From positions 1 to 64,000 of the forward strand of contig DATMAN010000054.1 in assembly GCA_035560005.1 (NCBI GenBank): a stretch of 64,000 bases of DNA, given 5' to 3'. Of the stretch, positions 9,380 to 19,120 are shown piece by piece. Origin of the DNA: Burkholderiales bacterium (lineage in GTDB: Bacteria > Pseudomonadota > Gammaproteobacteria > Burkholderiales > Eutrophovitaceae). The position numbers were made by a program, and so were the translations under genes. The first letter of the stretch is position 1. Each line of letters opens with the position of its first letter. The notes under the pieces are model-generated. The model saw nothing but the letters and a program-made list of their open reading frames with translations, did no database searches and was not told the DNA's origin.

Positions 9380-9858
9380 GGGTCGTCATCGATACGAACG
9401 TGCTGGTCGCCGGGCTCCTGTCGGCTGTCGGACCGCCTGGCTGGATGGTCGAAGCGGTTCTCGCCGGCGAATTGGAGCCCGCGTTCGACGGCACAATCCG
9501 GCAGGAATATGAGGAAGTCCTAAGGCGACCGGAGTTTGGCTTCACCCCGGCGCGCATCGACGATGTCCTCGCGGCGCTCGATCAATTCGGTTTCGTCGTC
9601 GCCGCTGCTGCGCCGTGGCCGATCCGCCTGCCCGATGCCGACGACGAGCCGTTCTTGGCAGTCGCCGAGGCAAGCGCGAGCGTGCTCGTGACTGGAAATC
9701 TTCGTCACTTTCCCCTCAAGGCTAGACGTGACGTGGTGGTACTATCGCCCCGCGAGCTCATGGACCGCCTTGGGCGAAAGCGCGCGCCGCGCGGCGCTCC
9801 TTATGGGAGTGCCCGACTCTTGATTCCGGCGCTTGATCTTCTTCATGCTCTCCTCTGA
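9376..9858 (+). CDS. PIN-domain toxin (putative RNase) of a type II TA pair
   Basis: 160 residues. The start MRVVIDTNVLVAGLLS holds the first acidic residue of the PIN nuclease site. QEYEEVL supplies the mid-chain Glu, and PDADDEPFLAVAEASASVLVTGN supplies the remaining Asp residues and the TGN typical of the PilT/PIN_3 toxin group (TIGR00305-like). The role is magnesium-dependent RNA cleavage unless bound by the upstream antitoxin. The last 25 or so residues (after SPRELMDRL) go beyond the usual length and may be unstructured. All active-site residues are visible, so the pair looks intact while its neighbours are decayed. Confidence 0.83.
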   Translation: MRVVIDTNVLVAGLLSAVGPPGWMVEAVLAGELEPAFDGTIRQEYEEVLRRPEFGFTPARIDDVLAALDQFGFVVAAAAPWPIRLPDADDEPFLAVAEASASVLVTGNLRHFPLKARRDVVVLSPRELMDRLGRKRAPRGAPYGSARLLIPALDLLHALL

Positions 9859-9870
9859 TCGACTACCCTT

Positions 9871-10188
9871 TTACCACCACGCCCAATTGGCGCAATGGCG
9901 GTGTCGGGCTTCGAATACCGGATCATAACCCGGGTCGTTTAGCCACCGGCGAAGCTGCCTGGCGTTAACGGTGCGAAGACGATGATCGAGGATGCTTCGG
10001 TACCAGCGCGGCGCAGTGCTCTTCAGCGTGCAGTACGCGTCCGAGTGAAAGCGCGCAATCGCGCGTCGTGCTTCCTTTGAACGCGGATCGATGAAGTAGG
10101 GAACCAGGACGCCGTCGACCCAGCGGTACTCGCGCAGCACCCAGTCATAGTCGTGCCGCTGCCCGCGCCGGCGATAAGTGCGAGACAT
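9871..10188 (-). CDS. Hypothetical protein, 105 aa, 5' end duplicated nearby
   Basis: I do not recognise this family. It starts MSRTYRRRGQRHDYDWVL and is rich in Arg, Trp and Tyr (WYRSILDHRLR, RRWLNDPGYDP, and the ending HCANWAWW). It has no signal peptide or membrane segment. A very strong Shine-Dalgarno (AAGGAGG, 7 bases before the ATG at 10188) argues that it is translated. Its leader and first ten codons recur as a truncated copy at 8054-8117. It sits with TA genes and IS debris, so a mobile or phage-like origin is plausible. Confidence 0.65.
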   Translation of the reverse strand: MSRTYRRRGQRHDYDWVLREYRWVDGVLVPYFIDPRSKEARRAIARFHSDAYCTLKSTAPRWYRSILDHRLRTVNARQLRRWLNDPGYDPVFEARHRHCANWAWW

Positions 10189-10221
10189 GACGAAGCCTCC
10201 TTCTTTGGGATAGCTACGTCA
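10157..10221. repeat. 64-bp direct repeat, copy 2
   Basis: The intact copy of the repeat at 8054-8117. It covers the leader, Shine-Dalgarno and first ten codons of the 105-aa gene. The two copies differ at only a few bases and one gap, mainly between the Shine-Dalgarno and the outer end. Confidence 0.8.
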
Positions 10222-10325
10222 TCGGTCCGCCTCCTTGCTTTTCTCCGGATATTCGCGTGTGTGCAATGCCGCCATTCTCGCAGAACCTGCGCTAACATGG
10301 CGACCCCAGCGCCCAGCAAGTACTA

Positions 10326-12941
10326 GTGAGTCAGATGGATCGGCCGAATCTCCCAACCTCAGAGAACAGCAACGAAAACGCGCGGCCATCGGCTGATCTT
10401 CCGGGCACCTCGCGCCTGATGCAGCAGTACCTGCGCATCAAGGCGCAGCATCCGGACAAGTTGCTGTTCTACCGGATGGGCGATTTCTACGAGCTGTTCT
10501 ACGAGGACGCCGAGCGCGCCGCGAAGCTCCTCGACATCACCCTCACCACGCGTGGCGTGTCGGCCGGGGCACCGGTCAAGATGGCGGGAGTGCCGTGCCA
10601 CTCGGTCGATCAGTACCTGGCCAGGCTCGTCAAGCTCGGCGAAGCGGTCGCTATCTGCGAACAAATCGGCGATCCCGGCGCTTCCAGGGGTCCGGTCGAA
10701 CGGCGGGTCACGCGCATCGTCACTCCGGGCACGCTGACCGACGCCGCGCTGCTGGAAGAAAAACGCGACAACTATCTCGCGTCACTCAATCCCGGCCGCG
10801 ACCTGCTCGGCCTCGCCTGGCTGAGCTTGGCCAGCGGGCGCTTCGCCGTCGCGGAGGTCGCACCCGCGCAGCTCGGTGCCGAACTGCAGCGCCTGCAACC
10901 GGCGGAGCTCCTCGTTCCAGAGGATTTCGCGCACCAGGCGCTGACCGATCTGGACCGCTTCATCAGACGGCTGCCCGCCTGGCAATTCGACATCGATGCC
11001 GCCACCCGTTCGCTCACGCGCCAGTTCGACACGCGCGATCTCTCGGGTTTCGGCTGTGATGGCCTGACGGCGGCGATCGGAGCAGCCGGAGCGCTGCTCG
11101 ACTACGCGCGCGCCACCCAAGGAGTAGCCATTGCCCACGTCAGGTCGCTGCGGGTAGAGCATCCTGCTCGATTCGTACGCATGGACGCCGCCACGCGGCG
11201 CAATCTCGAGATCTCCGAGACCCTGCGCGGCGAATCTGCACCGACGTTGTTCTCGCTCCTCGACACCTGCGCCACCGGCATGGGAAGCCGTTGGCTGCGC
11301 CACGCGCTGCATCATCCGCTGCGCGAGCGCCAGTGCGTCGAAGAGCGCCTGTCGACGGTCGAAGCGCTGGCGGAGGTCCGCCAGCGCCTGAGCTCGGTGC
11401 TCTCACGATTCGCGGACATCGAACGAATCACGGCGCGTATTGCGCTCAAGAATGCAAGACCCAGGGATCTGTCCGGGCTGCGCGACTCGCTGGCGCAGCT
11501 CCCGGAACTCGCCTCCATTCTGAGCGCGGTGCGCGGCGGGCGCGCGCAGTTGCTGGCCAGCGGTCTGCAGCCCCAACCGCAGCTCTTCGAGCTGCTCTCG
11601 CGGGCGCTGCTTCCGGAGCCGGGACCGGCCATTCGCGAAGGCGGCGTGATCAACGACGGCTACGACGCGGAGCTCGACGAGCTGCGCGGCATCCGCGACA
11701 ACGCCGCCCGGTTTCTGCTCGACCTGGAGTCACGGGAACGCGCCAGGACCGGCATCCAGAATCTGCGGGTGGAATACAACCGCATCCACGGGTTCTACAT
11801 CGAAGTCACGCGCGCGCAGTCCGACAAGGTGCCGGACGACTATCGCCGGCGGCAAACCTTGAAGAACGCGGAGCGCTACATCACGCCGGAGCTAAAGGCC
11901 TTCGAAGACAAGGCGCTGTCCGCGCAGGAGCGGGCGCTGGCACGGGAGAAGGCGCTCTATGACGCACTGCTCGACTCTTTGTTGCAATGGCTGGCGCCGC
12001 TGCAACACATGGCCGCCGCCGTGGCCGAGCTGGATGCGCTCAACACTTTGAGCGAGCGCGCCGCCACCCTTGGCTACGTGCGGCCGCAATTCACCGCCGA
12101 GGAAAGGATCGAGATCGACGCCGGCCGCCATCCGGTGGTCGAGCAGCAGATCGACGAATTCATCGCCAACGACACGCGGCTGGCCCCCAACCGCCGGCTG
12201 CTGCTGATCACCGGCCCGAACATGGGTGGCAAGTCCACCTACATGCGCCAGGTCGCGCTCATCGTCCTGCTGGCCTATGCGGGCTCGTTCGTCCCGGCCC
12301 GGCGGGCGCTGATCGGACCGGTGGACCAGATCTTCACCCGCATCGGTGCGTCGGACGATCTGGCGGGCGGCCGTTCCACCTTCATGGTGGAGATGACCGA
12401 GGCGGCCGCCATCCTGCACAACGCCACGCGCCAGTCGCTGGTTCTGATGGACGAAGTCGGACGCGGAACCTCGACGTTCGACGGCATGGCGCTCGCGATT
12501 GCCATCGCCCGCTATCTGCTGGAGCAGAGCCAGAGCTATACGCTGTTCGCCACCCATTACTTCGAGCTGACCCGGCTGGCGGAGGAGTACCGGGACGTTG
12601 CGAACATCCACGTGTCCGCAGTGGAGCACAAGGACAGGATCGTGTTTCTGCACGCGGTCGAGGAAGGCCCCGCCTCGCAAAGCTACGGCATTCAGGTGGC
12701 TCAGCTCGCCGGCATCCCGACTTCGGTCGTGCGCGCCGCGAAAAGGCATCTCGCAAAGCTCGAGGAGGATGCCGCGGCGCGCAATCCCCAGGGCGATCTT
12801 TTCTCAGCGCCCCCGCAAGCGCCCGTCCCGGAGGATCACGCCGCGCTGGCGCTGCTGCGCAAGACCGATCCCGACTCGCTCACGCCGAAGGAAGCACTGG
12901 ATCTGCTGTACCGGTTGCGCAAGCTCGCCGACGGCGCATAG
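10326..12941 (+). CDS. mutS: DNA mismatch repair protein MutS
   Basis: 871 residues, the normal length. The mismatch-binding N-terminal domain carries [13 protein letters not shown], with the Phe-x-Glu that stacks on the mispair. The connector, core and clamp domains follow. The ATPase has Walker [14 protein letters not shown] and Walker [16 protein letters not shown], then [11 protein letters not shown]. It recognises mismatches and recruits MutL. The reading frame begins with GTG at 10326. An in-frame ATG at 10335 is a possible alternative, since neither has a clear ribosome site. It stands alone on the plus strand and converges on mltB with 35 bases between the stops. Confidence 0.97.
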   Translation: MSQMDRPNLPTSENSNENARPSADLPGTSRLMQQYLRIKAQHPDKLLFYRMGDFYELFYEDAERAAKLLDITLTTRGVSAGAPVKMAGVPCHSVDQYLARLVKLGEAVAICEQIGDPGASRGPVERRVTRIVTPGTLTDAALLEEKRDNYLASLNPGRDLLGLAWLSLASGRFAVAEVAPAQLGAELQRLQPAELLVPEDFAHQALTDLDRFIRRLPAWQFDIDAATRSLTRQFDTRDLSGFGCDGLTAAIGAAGALLDYARATQGVAIAHVRSLRVEHPARFVRMDAATRRNLEISETLRGESAPTLFSLLDTCATGMGSRWLRHALHHPLRERQCVEERLSTVEALAEVRQRLSSVLSRFADIERITARIALKNARPRDLSGLRDSLAQLPELASILSAVRGGRAQLLASGLQPQPQLFELLSRALLPEPGPAIREGGVINDGYDAELDELRGIRDNAARFLLDLESRERARTGIQNLRVEYNRIHGFYIEVTRAQSDKVPDDYRRRQTLKNAERYITPELKAFEDKALSAQERALAREKALYDALLDSLLQWLAPLQHMAAAVAELDALNTLSERAATLGYVRPQFTAEERIEIDAGRHPVVEQQIDEFIANDTRLAPNRRLLLITGPNMGGKSTYMRQVALIVLLAYAGSFVPARRALIGPVDQIFTRIGASDDLAGGRSTFMVEMTEAAAILHNATRQSLVLMDEVGRGTSTFDGMALAIAIARYLLEQSQSYTLFATHYFELTRLAEEYRDVANIHVSAVEHKDRIVFLHAVEEGPASQSYGIQVAQLAGIPTSVVRAAKRHLAKLEEDAAARNPQGDLFSAPPQAPVPEDHAALALLRKTDPDSLTPKEALDLLYRLRKLADGA

Positions 12942-12976
12942 GCTGCGCCGGTGCCTGCCATGGCCACCCAGAAACG

Positions 12977-14014
12977 CTACTTGGGTGTGGCGACCGTTTC
13001 GATGGCTTGTGGCTGTCCTTGCCGCGCCTGTGCGATTGCAACGGCCAGTTGATGCACGGCCATCGCGTAGTTCTTGCTGCGGTTGTAACGGGTAATGACG
13101 TAGAAATTGTTGAGCGACAACCAGTGCTCGTTGCCCTGCGCGTTCTCCAGCGTGAACACGCCGGCCGGCAGATCGGGCGGCAGTGCTTCCAGCGCCTCGA
13201 CGCCCCGCATCTTCATCTCCGACACCGTCAGATGCGGCTTGACGCCCAGATCGACCAGGTGCTGCACGTCGTTCACCAGAAGCCGCGCCGGCACCGCCAC
13301 GGCCTGGTCCTGCGCCCAGCCATGGTTTTTCAGGTAGTTGGCCACGCTGCCGACCACGTCCGCCACGTCGTTCCACAGATCGATGCGTCCGTCCGCGTTG
13401 AAGTCCACCGCGTAGCGCCGATAGCTGGAAGCGATGAACTGGGGCATGCCCATCGCTCCGGCGAACGATCCTTTGACCTGTAGCGGATCGAGGCTGTTCT
13501 CGCGAGAGAGCAGGAGAAATTCCTCGAGTTCCGAAAGAAAGAATTCATTGCGCCGCGGCCCATGAAAGCCCAGCGTGTACAGCGAATCGATCACGCGGAA
13601 ATTTCCCAGGTGCCGCCCGTAAATGGTCTCGACGCCGAGAATGGCAACGATCACCTCCTCGGGCACGCCGTACGCCGCCCGCGCCTGCGCGAGTACCGCG
13701 TGATGGTCGCGCCAGAAAGCGACCCCGCCCTCGATGCGCAGCGGCGTAACGAAAAGGCTGCGGAACTGGTGCCAAGGCCGGCTGGTGGCCGGTGCGGTGA
13801 ACGCTCTGATGACTCCGTCCTGCGGCTTGATCTGGCGAAAGGTCTCGCGCAGGCGTTCGGCGTCGAGTCCGTGCCGTTCCCGCAGCCGTTCGATGAAGGC
13901 TTCGACCGCCGGCGTGAGCGATACCCGGTCGGGCGCCTGGGCCGGTGCCGCGGTGATCAGCCCTGCACCCATGCCGGCCAGCAGCAGGACATTCATCGCA
14001 ATGCGTCGATTCAT
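12977..14014 (-). CDS. mltB: Membrane-bound or periplasmic lytic murein transglycosylase B
   Basis: 345 residues with an N-terminal signal (MNRRIAMNVLLLAGMGAGLITAAPAQA). It cleaves the MurNAc-GlcNAc bond of peptidoglycan, forming 1,6-anhydro ends. The catalytic Glu is in ILGVETIYGR. The GAMGMPQFI segment and YAVDFNADGRIDLW are hallmarks of the family. A lipobox Cys is not visible, so it is probably a soluble periplasmic form. Its ATG overlaps the ccmI stop (ATGA at 14014-14011), which makes it the last gene of the ccm operon. That placement is unusual but may simply reflect read-through. Confidence 0.93.
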   Translation of the reverse strand: MNRRIAMNVLLLAGMGAGLITAAPAQAPDRVSLTPAVEAFIERLRERHGLDAERLRETFRQIKPQDGVIRAFTAPATSRPWHQFRSLFVTPLRIEGGVAFWRDHHAVLAQARAAYGVPEEVIVAILGVETIYGRHLGNFRVIDSLYTLGFHGPRRNEFFLSELEEFLLLSRENSLDPLQVKGSFAGAMGMPQFIASSYRRYAVDFNADGRIDLWNDVADVVGSVANYLKNHGWAQDQAVAVPARLLVNDVQHLVDLGVKPHLTVSEMKMRGVEALEALPPDLPAGVFTLENAQGNEHWLSLNNFYVITRYNRSKNYAMAVHQLAVAIAQARQGQPQAIETVATPK

Positions 14015-15198
14015 TCCACCTCGCGATCGATGACCACGCGAACGCCTCGCGCGCCAGGCCTGATCTCGGCGCTGTAGCCCTCCAGATCGCCGCTCGAAGT
14101 CTGCGCCTCGCCGCTCTTCGACACTCTGGCACCGACCACCACGCGCGAAGCCGAGGAGAGATTCGCCCCCGGCGTCATGGCCATCGTGTCATCCAGGGTG
14201 AAATCATACGGAAGGTTCTTTACCTGCAGACGAAGGACGGCAAGCGGCGCGCGTGCTCCATCGGCCGAACGCGCAAAGACGAATACCGTGTCGTCGGGTC
14301 CGGCGCGCGCGGCAAGTTCGGGGGCAAGGCTGACCGTGCCGGAGACCTTGCTTCCCGCGACCGCGCCGCCCATCCTGGATCTGGCCTGCGCAATGGCCGA
14401 TCGCAGCGCCGGGCCGAGCTCCGGCTCTGCGTCGGAGATGGCGAGCAGACGCTCCCAGTAGGCGATCGCCGCCTTGTAGTCCCCGCGGGTGAACGCCGCG
14501 CCGCCGGCCAGCGCCAGCGCCTTTTGGTGGCGCGGGTCGAGCTGCAGCGCGCGTTCGAGAATCCGGGTCGGCTCACCGGAGAGCTTGCCGCCCTTGACGA
14601 TGGCCAGCGCTTCCGCGTAATCGGTCAGCGTGTTCGCATCCTGCGGCCGCAGCCGCGCCGCTTCTCCCCAGGCCCGCGCCGAATCCTCATAGCGTTCCAG
14701 CGCCTTGTAGGCGCGCCCGAGCATGACCCATCCCTCCCAGTCGTCGGGTTGTTCCTTCAGCCGGGCGGCGAGCTGTTCGGTCATGCTCTGGAACTGCTCC
14801 GGCGTCACCGGGGAGACGGCCGCGCTGGATGAAGTCTCGATCGCCTCGTGAGCTCCCAGCGCCAGATAAAGCAGCGCGGCGGCCAGCGGCATTCCCAGTC
14901 CGACCGCGCCGGCCACGACGATCCTGCGATGACCGGATTCTTGGGGCGAAGTCGCTACGTCGGTCTCTTCGAGCACGCGCCGCTCCAGGTCGGTCCTGGC
15001 CCGATCGTACTGGTCACGGTCGATGAGACCCATCCTGCGGTCGGATTCGAGTTCGGCGAGCGCGTCGCGCAACACCTCCAGGTTGGATCGGCCCGGTGCG
15101 ATCAACGGTCTGGCAGGACGCCTGAGAAGCGGCCACAGCACCGAGGCAAGAGCCACCAGCAGCAACGCGGCCGCCGAGACCAGAAACTGCCAGCTCAC
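14011..15198 (-). CDS. ccmI: Cytochrome c maturation protein CcmI
   Basis: 395 residues from a GTG at 15198 that overlaps the ccmH stop (GTGA). Two N-terminal membrane helices (SWQFLVSAAALLLVALASVL and the segment after RRIVVAGAVGLG) flank a cytoplasmic loop with a leucine-zipper-like stretch. A periplasmic TPR region (PDDWEGWVMLGRAYKAL, PQDANTLTDYAEAL, PRHQKALALAG) follows. CcmI captures apocytochrome c and hands it to the CcmF-CcmH haem ligation complex. The C-terminal domain after residue 280 matches the usual long form of CcmI. A longer N-terminal frame exists but would lie inside ccmH. Confidence 0.92.
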   Translation of the reverse strand: MSWQFLVSAAALLLVALASVLWPLLRRPARPLIAPGRSNLEVLRDALAELESDRRMGLIDRDQYDRARTDLERRVLEETDVATSPQESGHRRIVVAGAVGLGMPLAAALLYLALGAHEAIETSSSAAVSPVTPEQFQSMTEQLAARLKEQPDDWEGWVMLGRAYKALERYEDSARAWGEAARLRPQDANTLTDYAEALAIVKGGKLSGEPTRILERALQLDPRHQKALALAGGAAFTRGDYKAAIAYWERLLAISDAEPELGPALRSAIAQARSRMGGAVAGSKVSGTVSLAPELAARAGPDDTVFVFARSADGARAPLAVLRLQVKNLPYDFTLDDTMAMTPGANLSSASRVVVGARVSKSGEAQTSSGDLEGYSAEIRPGARGVRVVIDREVE

Positions 15199-15656
15199 TT
15201 CGACGTTTCCCGCTCGGCGGAGAGCAGCGCTCGAGCCCGTGCGCGCTCTTGCTCGCTCAATTCGCCTTCGTCCTCCATCCGGCGGGCGCGGCGGCGCAGG
15301 TAGAGCGCAGCGGCTGCCGCGCCCAGGACGAGCAGCACGAAGGGGCCAGCCCACAGCAACAGCGTGGTGTTCTTGAGCGGAGGCTTGTAGAGAACAAAAT
15401 CGCCATAGCGCTGCACCATGAACGCGCGGATCTCCTCGTCGCTGCGTCCGGCCTTGATCATTTCCCGCACCTGGTTTCTCAGGTCCACCGCGAGATCCGC
15501 GTTGGACTCGGCCAGCGACTGGTTCTGGCAGACCAGACAGCGCAACTCGGAAGCCACGCGGGCCAGGCGCCTTTCAAGCTGTGGGTCGAGCGCGGAAGGC
15601 GGCTCGCCGGCAACCGCGACACTGCACACAACCCACAAGGCGGCCAGCCACTTCAT
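15195..15656 (-). CDS. ccmH: Cytochrome c maturation protein CcmH
   Basis: 153 residues from the ATG at 15656 (MKWLAALWVVCSVAVAGEPP signal). The redox motif is LRCLVCQNQSLAESNADLA, with the CxxC that reduces apocytochrome cysteines. One membrane helix near residues 105-125 is followed by a basic cytoplasmic tail. This is the short CcmH form; the TPR part is the separate ccmI gene. It overlaps dsbE by ATGA upstream and ccmI by GTGA downstream. Confidence 0.95.
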   Translation of the reverse strand: MKWLAALWVVCSVAVAGEPPSALDPQLERRLARVASELRCLVCQNQSLAESNADLAVDLRNQVREMIKAGRSDEEIRAFMVQRYGDFVLYKPPLKNTTLLLWAGPFVLLVLGAAAAALYLRRRARRMEDEGELSEQERARARALLSAERETSK

Positions 15657-16177
15657 GATTGGAGCCTTTGCACCAGCGGAAGAATCGTGGCTTCCAGCAC
15701 CTTGGGCGTCAACGGCCCGATGTGCTTGTAGCGGATGATGCCCTGCTTGTCGATGACGAAAGTCTCCGGCACACCGTAGACGCCGTAGTCGATCCCGACC
15801 CGGCCGTCGGGATCCACGACGATCTGCGTGTACGGATCGCCGTGCCGGGCCAGCCACTTGAGGGCGGCGTCGGTCTGGTCCTTGTAGTTGAAGCCCACGA
15901 TTGGCACCGTTTTCCTGCGGGCCAGATCGACCAGATGCGGATGCTCCTCCAGACAGGGCGCACACCAGGAGGCCCATACGTTCAGCAGCCAGACCTGGCC
16001 GCGCAGATCCTCCGGCGCGAGCGTCTTTCCGGGCTCGCGCAACTTCGGCAGAGTGAACTGCGGCGCCGGCTTGTCGATCAGCGGAGAGGGTACTTCGCGC
16101 GGATTGAGCGACAGGCCGATCGCGAGAAAAACCACCAGCAGCAGAAAAACCGCGAGCGGAATGAGGAATCGGGTCAT
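15653..16177 (-). CDS. dsbE: Thiol:disulfide interchange protein DsbE/CcmG
   Basis: 174 residues. An N-terminal membrane anchor (FLIPLAVFLLLVVFLAIGL) leads into a thioredoxin fold in the periplasm. The active site is WASWCAPCLEEHP and the cis-Pro loop is GVPETFVID. It keeps apocytochrome c cysteines reduced for haem attachment and takes electrons from DsbD. Its stop overlaps the ccmH start by ATGA. An 88-base gap separates it from ccmF upstream. Confidence 0.95.
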   Translation of the reverse strand: MTRFLIPLAVFLLLVVFLAIGLSLNPREVPSPLIDKPAPQFTLPKLREPGKTLAPEDLRGQVWLLNVWASWCAPCLEEHPHLVDLARRKTVPIVGFNYKDQTDAALKWLARHGDPYTQIVVDPDGRVGIDYGVYGVPETFVIDKQGIIRYKHIGPLTPKVLEATILPLVQRLQS

Positions 16178-16265
16178 GCGATGGGAAGAAGCCGCAAAGC
16201 GCTAGACGCCGTGGGAGCACGGATCGGGGAAGCGGCCATCGTCACGCTCGCAGCCTTCACGGTAG

Positions 16266-18254
16266 TCACGCCGCCGCAGCGCTCGCGCCCGCCGGCGCGC
16301 TGCGCTCCGCACGTCGCGCCAGACGGTAGCGCCGGTCCGTCACCGCCAGAATCCCTCCCAGCGCCATCAGGAAGGCACCGCCCCAGATCCAGTCCACGAA
16401 CGGCTTGTGATAGACGCGCACGACCCAGGCGCCGGCGCCCAGCGGCTCTCCCAGCGACACGTAGAGATCGCGCGTGAATCCGGTATCGATCGCCGCTTCT
16501 GTCATCGGCATCTGCTGCACATGGTAGATGCGCTTCTCGGGCTGCAGTGTCGTCACGCGCTTCTCGCCTCTGTGGACCGAGAAGATGCCTCTCGTGGCGT
16601 CGTAGTTCGGGCCCTTGACGCCGATCAGGCCGTCGAGGCGGAAGGAGTAGCCGCCCGCCTCGACAGCATCGCCCACCTGCATGCGCACGTCCTTTTCGGT
16701 TTCGTACCCCTTGACCAAGGTGACGCCCACGATGAACACGGCGACTCCGAAATGCGCCAGCAGCATTCCGTAGTACCCCCGGGGCAAGTGCTTCAGGTAA
16801 GCGGCCCGAGCGGCCCCGCCGGTGTAGGCGAGCTGGGAGAGTCGCTCCCACAGGTTTGCGACGCCGGTAGCCGTGATCCACACCGCAAGCAGCAGTCCGA
16901 ATGCGATCATCGGCGTCCACTTGCCCAACGTGAACGGCAGAAGCGCTGCGGTAACCAGAGCCACCGCACCGGCCCACTTCAGGCGTAGCGCCAGATCCGG
17001 AAGTTCAGCGCGCTTCCACTTGGCCAGCGGGCCCACACCCATCAGGAACAAGGCCGGCGCCATCAACGGCAGGAACACGGCCTCGAAATACGGCGGACCA
17101 ACGGAGATCTTGCCCAGTCCGAGCGCATCGAGGAACAGCGGATAGAGCGTGCCGAGCATCACGGAAGCCGCGGCCACCATGAGCAGAACGTTGTTCGCCA
17201 GCAGCGCCGACTCGCGCGACATCGCGCTGAACTGCCCGCCGAGACCCACGCGCGGCGCGCGCCATGCGAACAGGGCGAGCGAGGCTCCGATCACCAGCAC
17301 CAGGAACGCCAGGATGAAGACGCCCCGCGCCGGATCGGTGGCGAACGCATGCACCGAGGTGAGCACGCCCGAGCGAACCAGGAACGTGCCAAGCAGAGAG
17401 AGCGAGAACGTGATGATGGCGAGCAGCACGGTCCACGCCTTGAAGCTACCGCGCTTCTCGGTCACCGCCAGCGAATGCATGAGCGCCGTACCGGTCAGCC
17501 ACGGCATGAAAGAGGCGTTCTCCACCGGGTCCCAGAACCACCACCCGCCCCAACCCAGTTCGTAATACGCCCACCAGCTTCCGAGCGCGATGCCGACCGT
17601 CAGGAACACCCATGCCATGGTGGTCCACGGCCGCGACCAGCGCGCCCAGGTAGCGTCGAGCTGACCGCCGAGCAGCGCGGCTATGGAAAAGGCAAAGACC
17701 ACCGAGAAGCCGACGTAACCCATGTACAGCATCGGCGGATGAATCACCATCCCCGGGTCCTGCAGCAGCGGGTTGAGGTCGCGCCCGTCCGGCGCCGGCG
17801 GCAGCAGTCGCTCGAACGGATTGGACGTCAGGAGCATGAAGAGCAGGAAGCCGATCGAGATAAGTGCCATGACGGCCAGGATCCGCGCCACCATCTGCAG
17901 CGGCAGGTGCCGGCTCGCGATGGAGACGCCGAACATCCATCCGGAGAGCATCAGGACCCACAACAGCAGCGAGCCCTCGTGGCTCCCCCATGTGGCTGCG
18001 AGGCGGTAGTACCAGGGCAGGCTGGAGTTGGAATTCGATGCGACGTTGAGCACCGAGAAATCGTTCGACAGGAAAGAATACGCCAGGCAGCCGAAGGCGA
18101 ACGCGACCAGGAAGAATTGCGCGCGCGCCGCGGGACGGGCCACGCCCATCCAGGCCACCGTGCCGCGGGCCGCGCCGGCCAGTGGCAGCGTCGCCTGCAC
18201 ACAGGCGACGGTCAGAGCGACGATCAGCGAGAAATGGCCGAGCTCCGGAATCAT
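16266..18254 (-). CDS. ccmF: Haem lyase subunit CcmF
   Basis: 662 residues from the ATG at 18254 (MIPELGHFSLIVALTVACVQ). It is a polytopic inner-membrane protein with about 15 helices. The tryptophan-rich haem-handling motif is ELGWGGWWFWDPVENASF, and the conserved periplasmic His residues lie around it (GSHEG, VIHPPMLYMG). It ligates haem from CcmE to apocytochrome c with CcmH and CcmI. The frame extends upstream of 18254 into ccmE with no CcmF character, so the later start is used. Confidence 0.95.
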   Translation of the reverse strand: MIPELGHFSLIVALTVACVQATLPLAGAARGTVAWMGVARPAARAQFFLVAFAFGCLAYSFLSNDFSVLNVASNSNSSLPWYYRLAATWGSHEGSLLLWVLMLSGWMFGVSIASRHLPLQMVARILAVMALISIGFLLFMLLTSNPFERLLPPAPDGRDLNPLLQDPGMVIHPPMLYMGYVGFSVVFAFSIAALLGGQLDATWARWSRPWTTMAWVFLTVGIALGSWWAYYELGWGGWWFWDPVENASFMPWLTGTALMHSLAVTEKRGSFKAWTVLLAIITFSLSLLGTFLVRSGVLTSVHAFATDPARGVFILAFLVLVIGASLALFAWRAPRVGLGGQFSAMSRESALLANNVLLMVAAASVMLGTLYPLFLDALGLGKISVGPPYFEAVFLPLMAPALFLMGVGPLAKWKRAELPDLALRLKWAGAVALVTAALLPFTLGKWTPMIAFGLLLAVWITATGVANLWERLSQLAYTGGAARAAYLKHLPRGYYGMLLAHFGVAVFIVGVTLVKGYETEKDVRMQVGDAVEAGGYSFRLDGLIGVKGPNYDATRGIFSVHRGEKRVTTLQPEKRIYHVQQMPMTEAAIDTGFTRDLYVSLGEPLGAGAWVVRVYHKPFVDWIWGGAFLMALGGILAVTDRRYRLARRAERSAPAGASAAAA

Positions 18255-18282
18255 CGATAGGGTACCCGTCACGCCCTGCGCC

Positions 18283-18747
18283 TCACTTGCTTTCCACCAG
18301 CGTCTTCTGCGATTCGCGCACGGCCTTGTGCGCGCGCTCCACGGCATCCGCGGCTTCCGGCGGCATGTAATTTTCGTCGTGCTTGGCCAACACCTGGTCG
18401 GCGTGGAACACGCCGTCGGAGCGCAGCTTGCCCTGCGCGACGACGCCCTTGCCCTCCTTGAACAGATCGGGAAGGATGCCGCTATAGACCACCGGGATTG
18501 CCTTGGCCGTATCCGTCACCACGAAGCGCACTGTCAATCCGTCCGGCTGACGCTGCAGGCTGCCGACCTCGACCAGCCCGCCGATGCGGAAACTGCGGCC
18601 CACCGGTGCTTCGTTGGCCGCGACCTGCGTGGGCGTGAAGAAGAAGACCAGGTTGCTGCGAAAGGCGTTCAGGACCAGCCCGGCGGCTACGGCCAGCGCG
18701 GCCAGACCGGCGCAGATCAGCGCAAGGCGTTTATGCCGCGGCTTCAT
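18283..18747 (-). CDS. ccmE: Haem chaperone CcmE
   Basis: 154 residues. [19 protein letters not shown] is a signal-anchor, followed by the OB-fold domain. The motif [11 protein letters not shown] holds the His that binds haem covalently and the nearby Tyr. It receives haem from CcmC/CcmD at the membrane and passes it to CcmF. The ATG overlaps the ccmD stop (ATGA at 18747-18744). Confidence 0.96.
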   Translation of the reverse strand: MKPRHKRLALICAGLAALAVAAGLVLNAFRSNLVFFFTPTQVAANEAPVGRSFRIGGLVEVGSLQRQPDGLTVRFVVTDTAKAIPVVYSGILPDLFKEGKGVVAQGKLRSDGVFHADQVLAKHDENYMPPEAADAVERAHKAVRESQKTLVESK

Positions 18748-18923
18748 GCTTCGCTTCCTTCGGATTCCACCTTACGACCCGTCAGGGCGCGCAGAGTTCG
18801 GCTGCGCCGCCTGAGCTGCCACACCTCGACCCCGAGCACGACCGCCGTCACCAGATAGGAGCCCCAGACATAGAGGGCGTATCCGCCCATCGCGAAGAAC
18901 TCCGACACGCTATCCCACTGCAT
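18744..18923 (-). CDS. ccmD: Haem exporter protein CcmD (small gene)
   Basis: 59 residues from the ATG at 18923, translated by hand. It starts [20 protein letters not shown], has one membrane helix (about residues 14-36, ending [11 protein letters not shown]) and a charged cytoplasmic tail. Size, topology, the [12 protein letters not shown] motif and its place between ccmC and ccmE identify it. CcmD releases haem-loaded CcmE from the CcmABC complex. Its stop overlaps the ccmE start by ATGA. Confidence 0.92.
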   Translation of the reverse strand: MQWDSVSEFFAMGGYALYVWGSYLVTAVVLGVEVWQLRRRSRTLRALTGRKVESEGSEA

Positions 18924-19120
18924 CGCTTCACCTTATCGTTTGCTTCAAGAGCAATGCTCTCTGCGCAAGACCCAGCGCACCGAGCAAACACGAGTCCGGA
19001 GGCAACCCGGCGACCTGTGCCGGCAGCCGGCGCACACAATCACGGTTCCACTCATTGGCTCACTGTCGTTGTGCTTCTCCTCGGCGTCGCCTGCATCATC
19101 CGCGGTGGGCGCTTGTTCCT

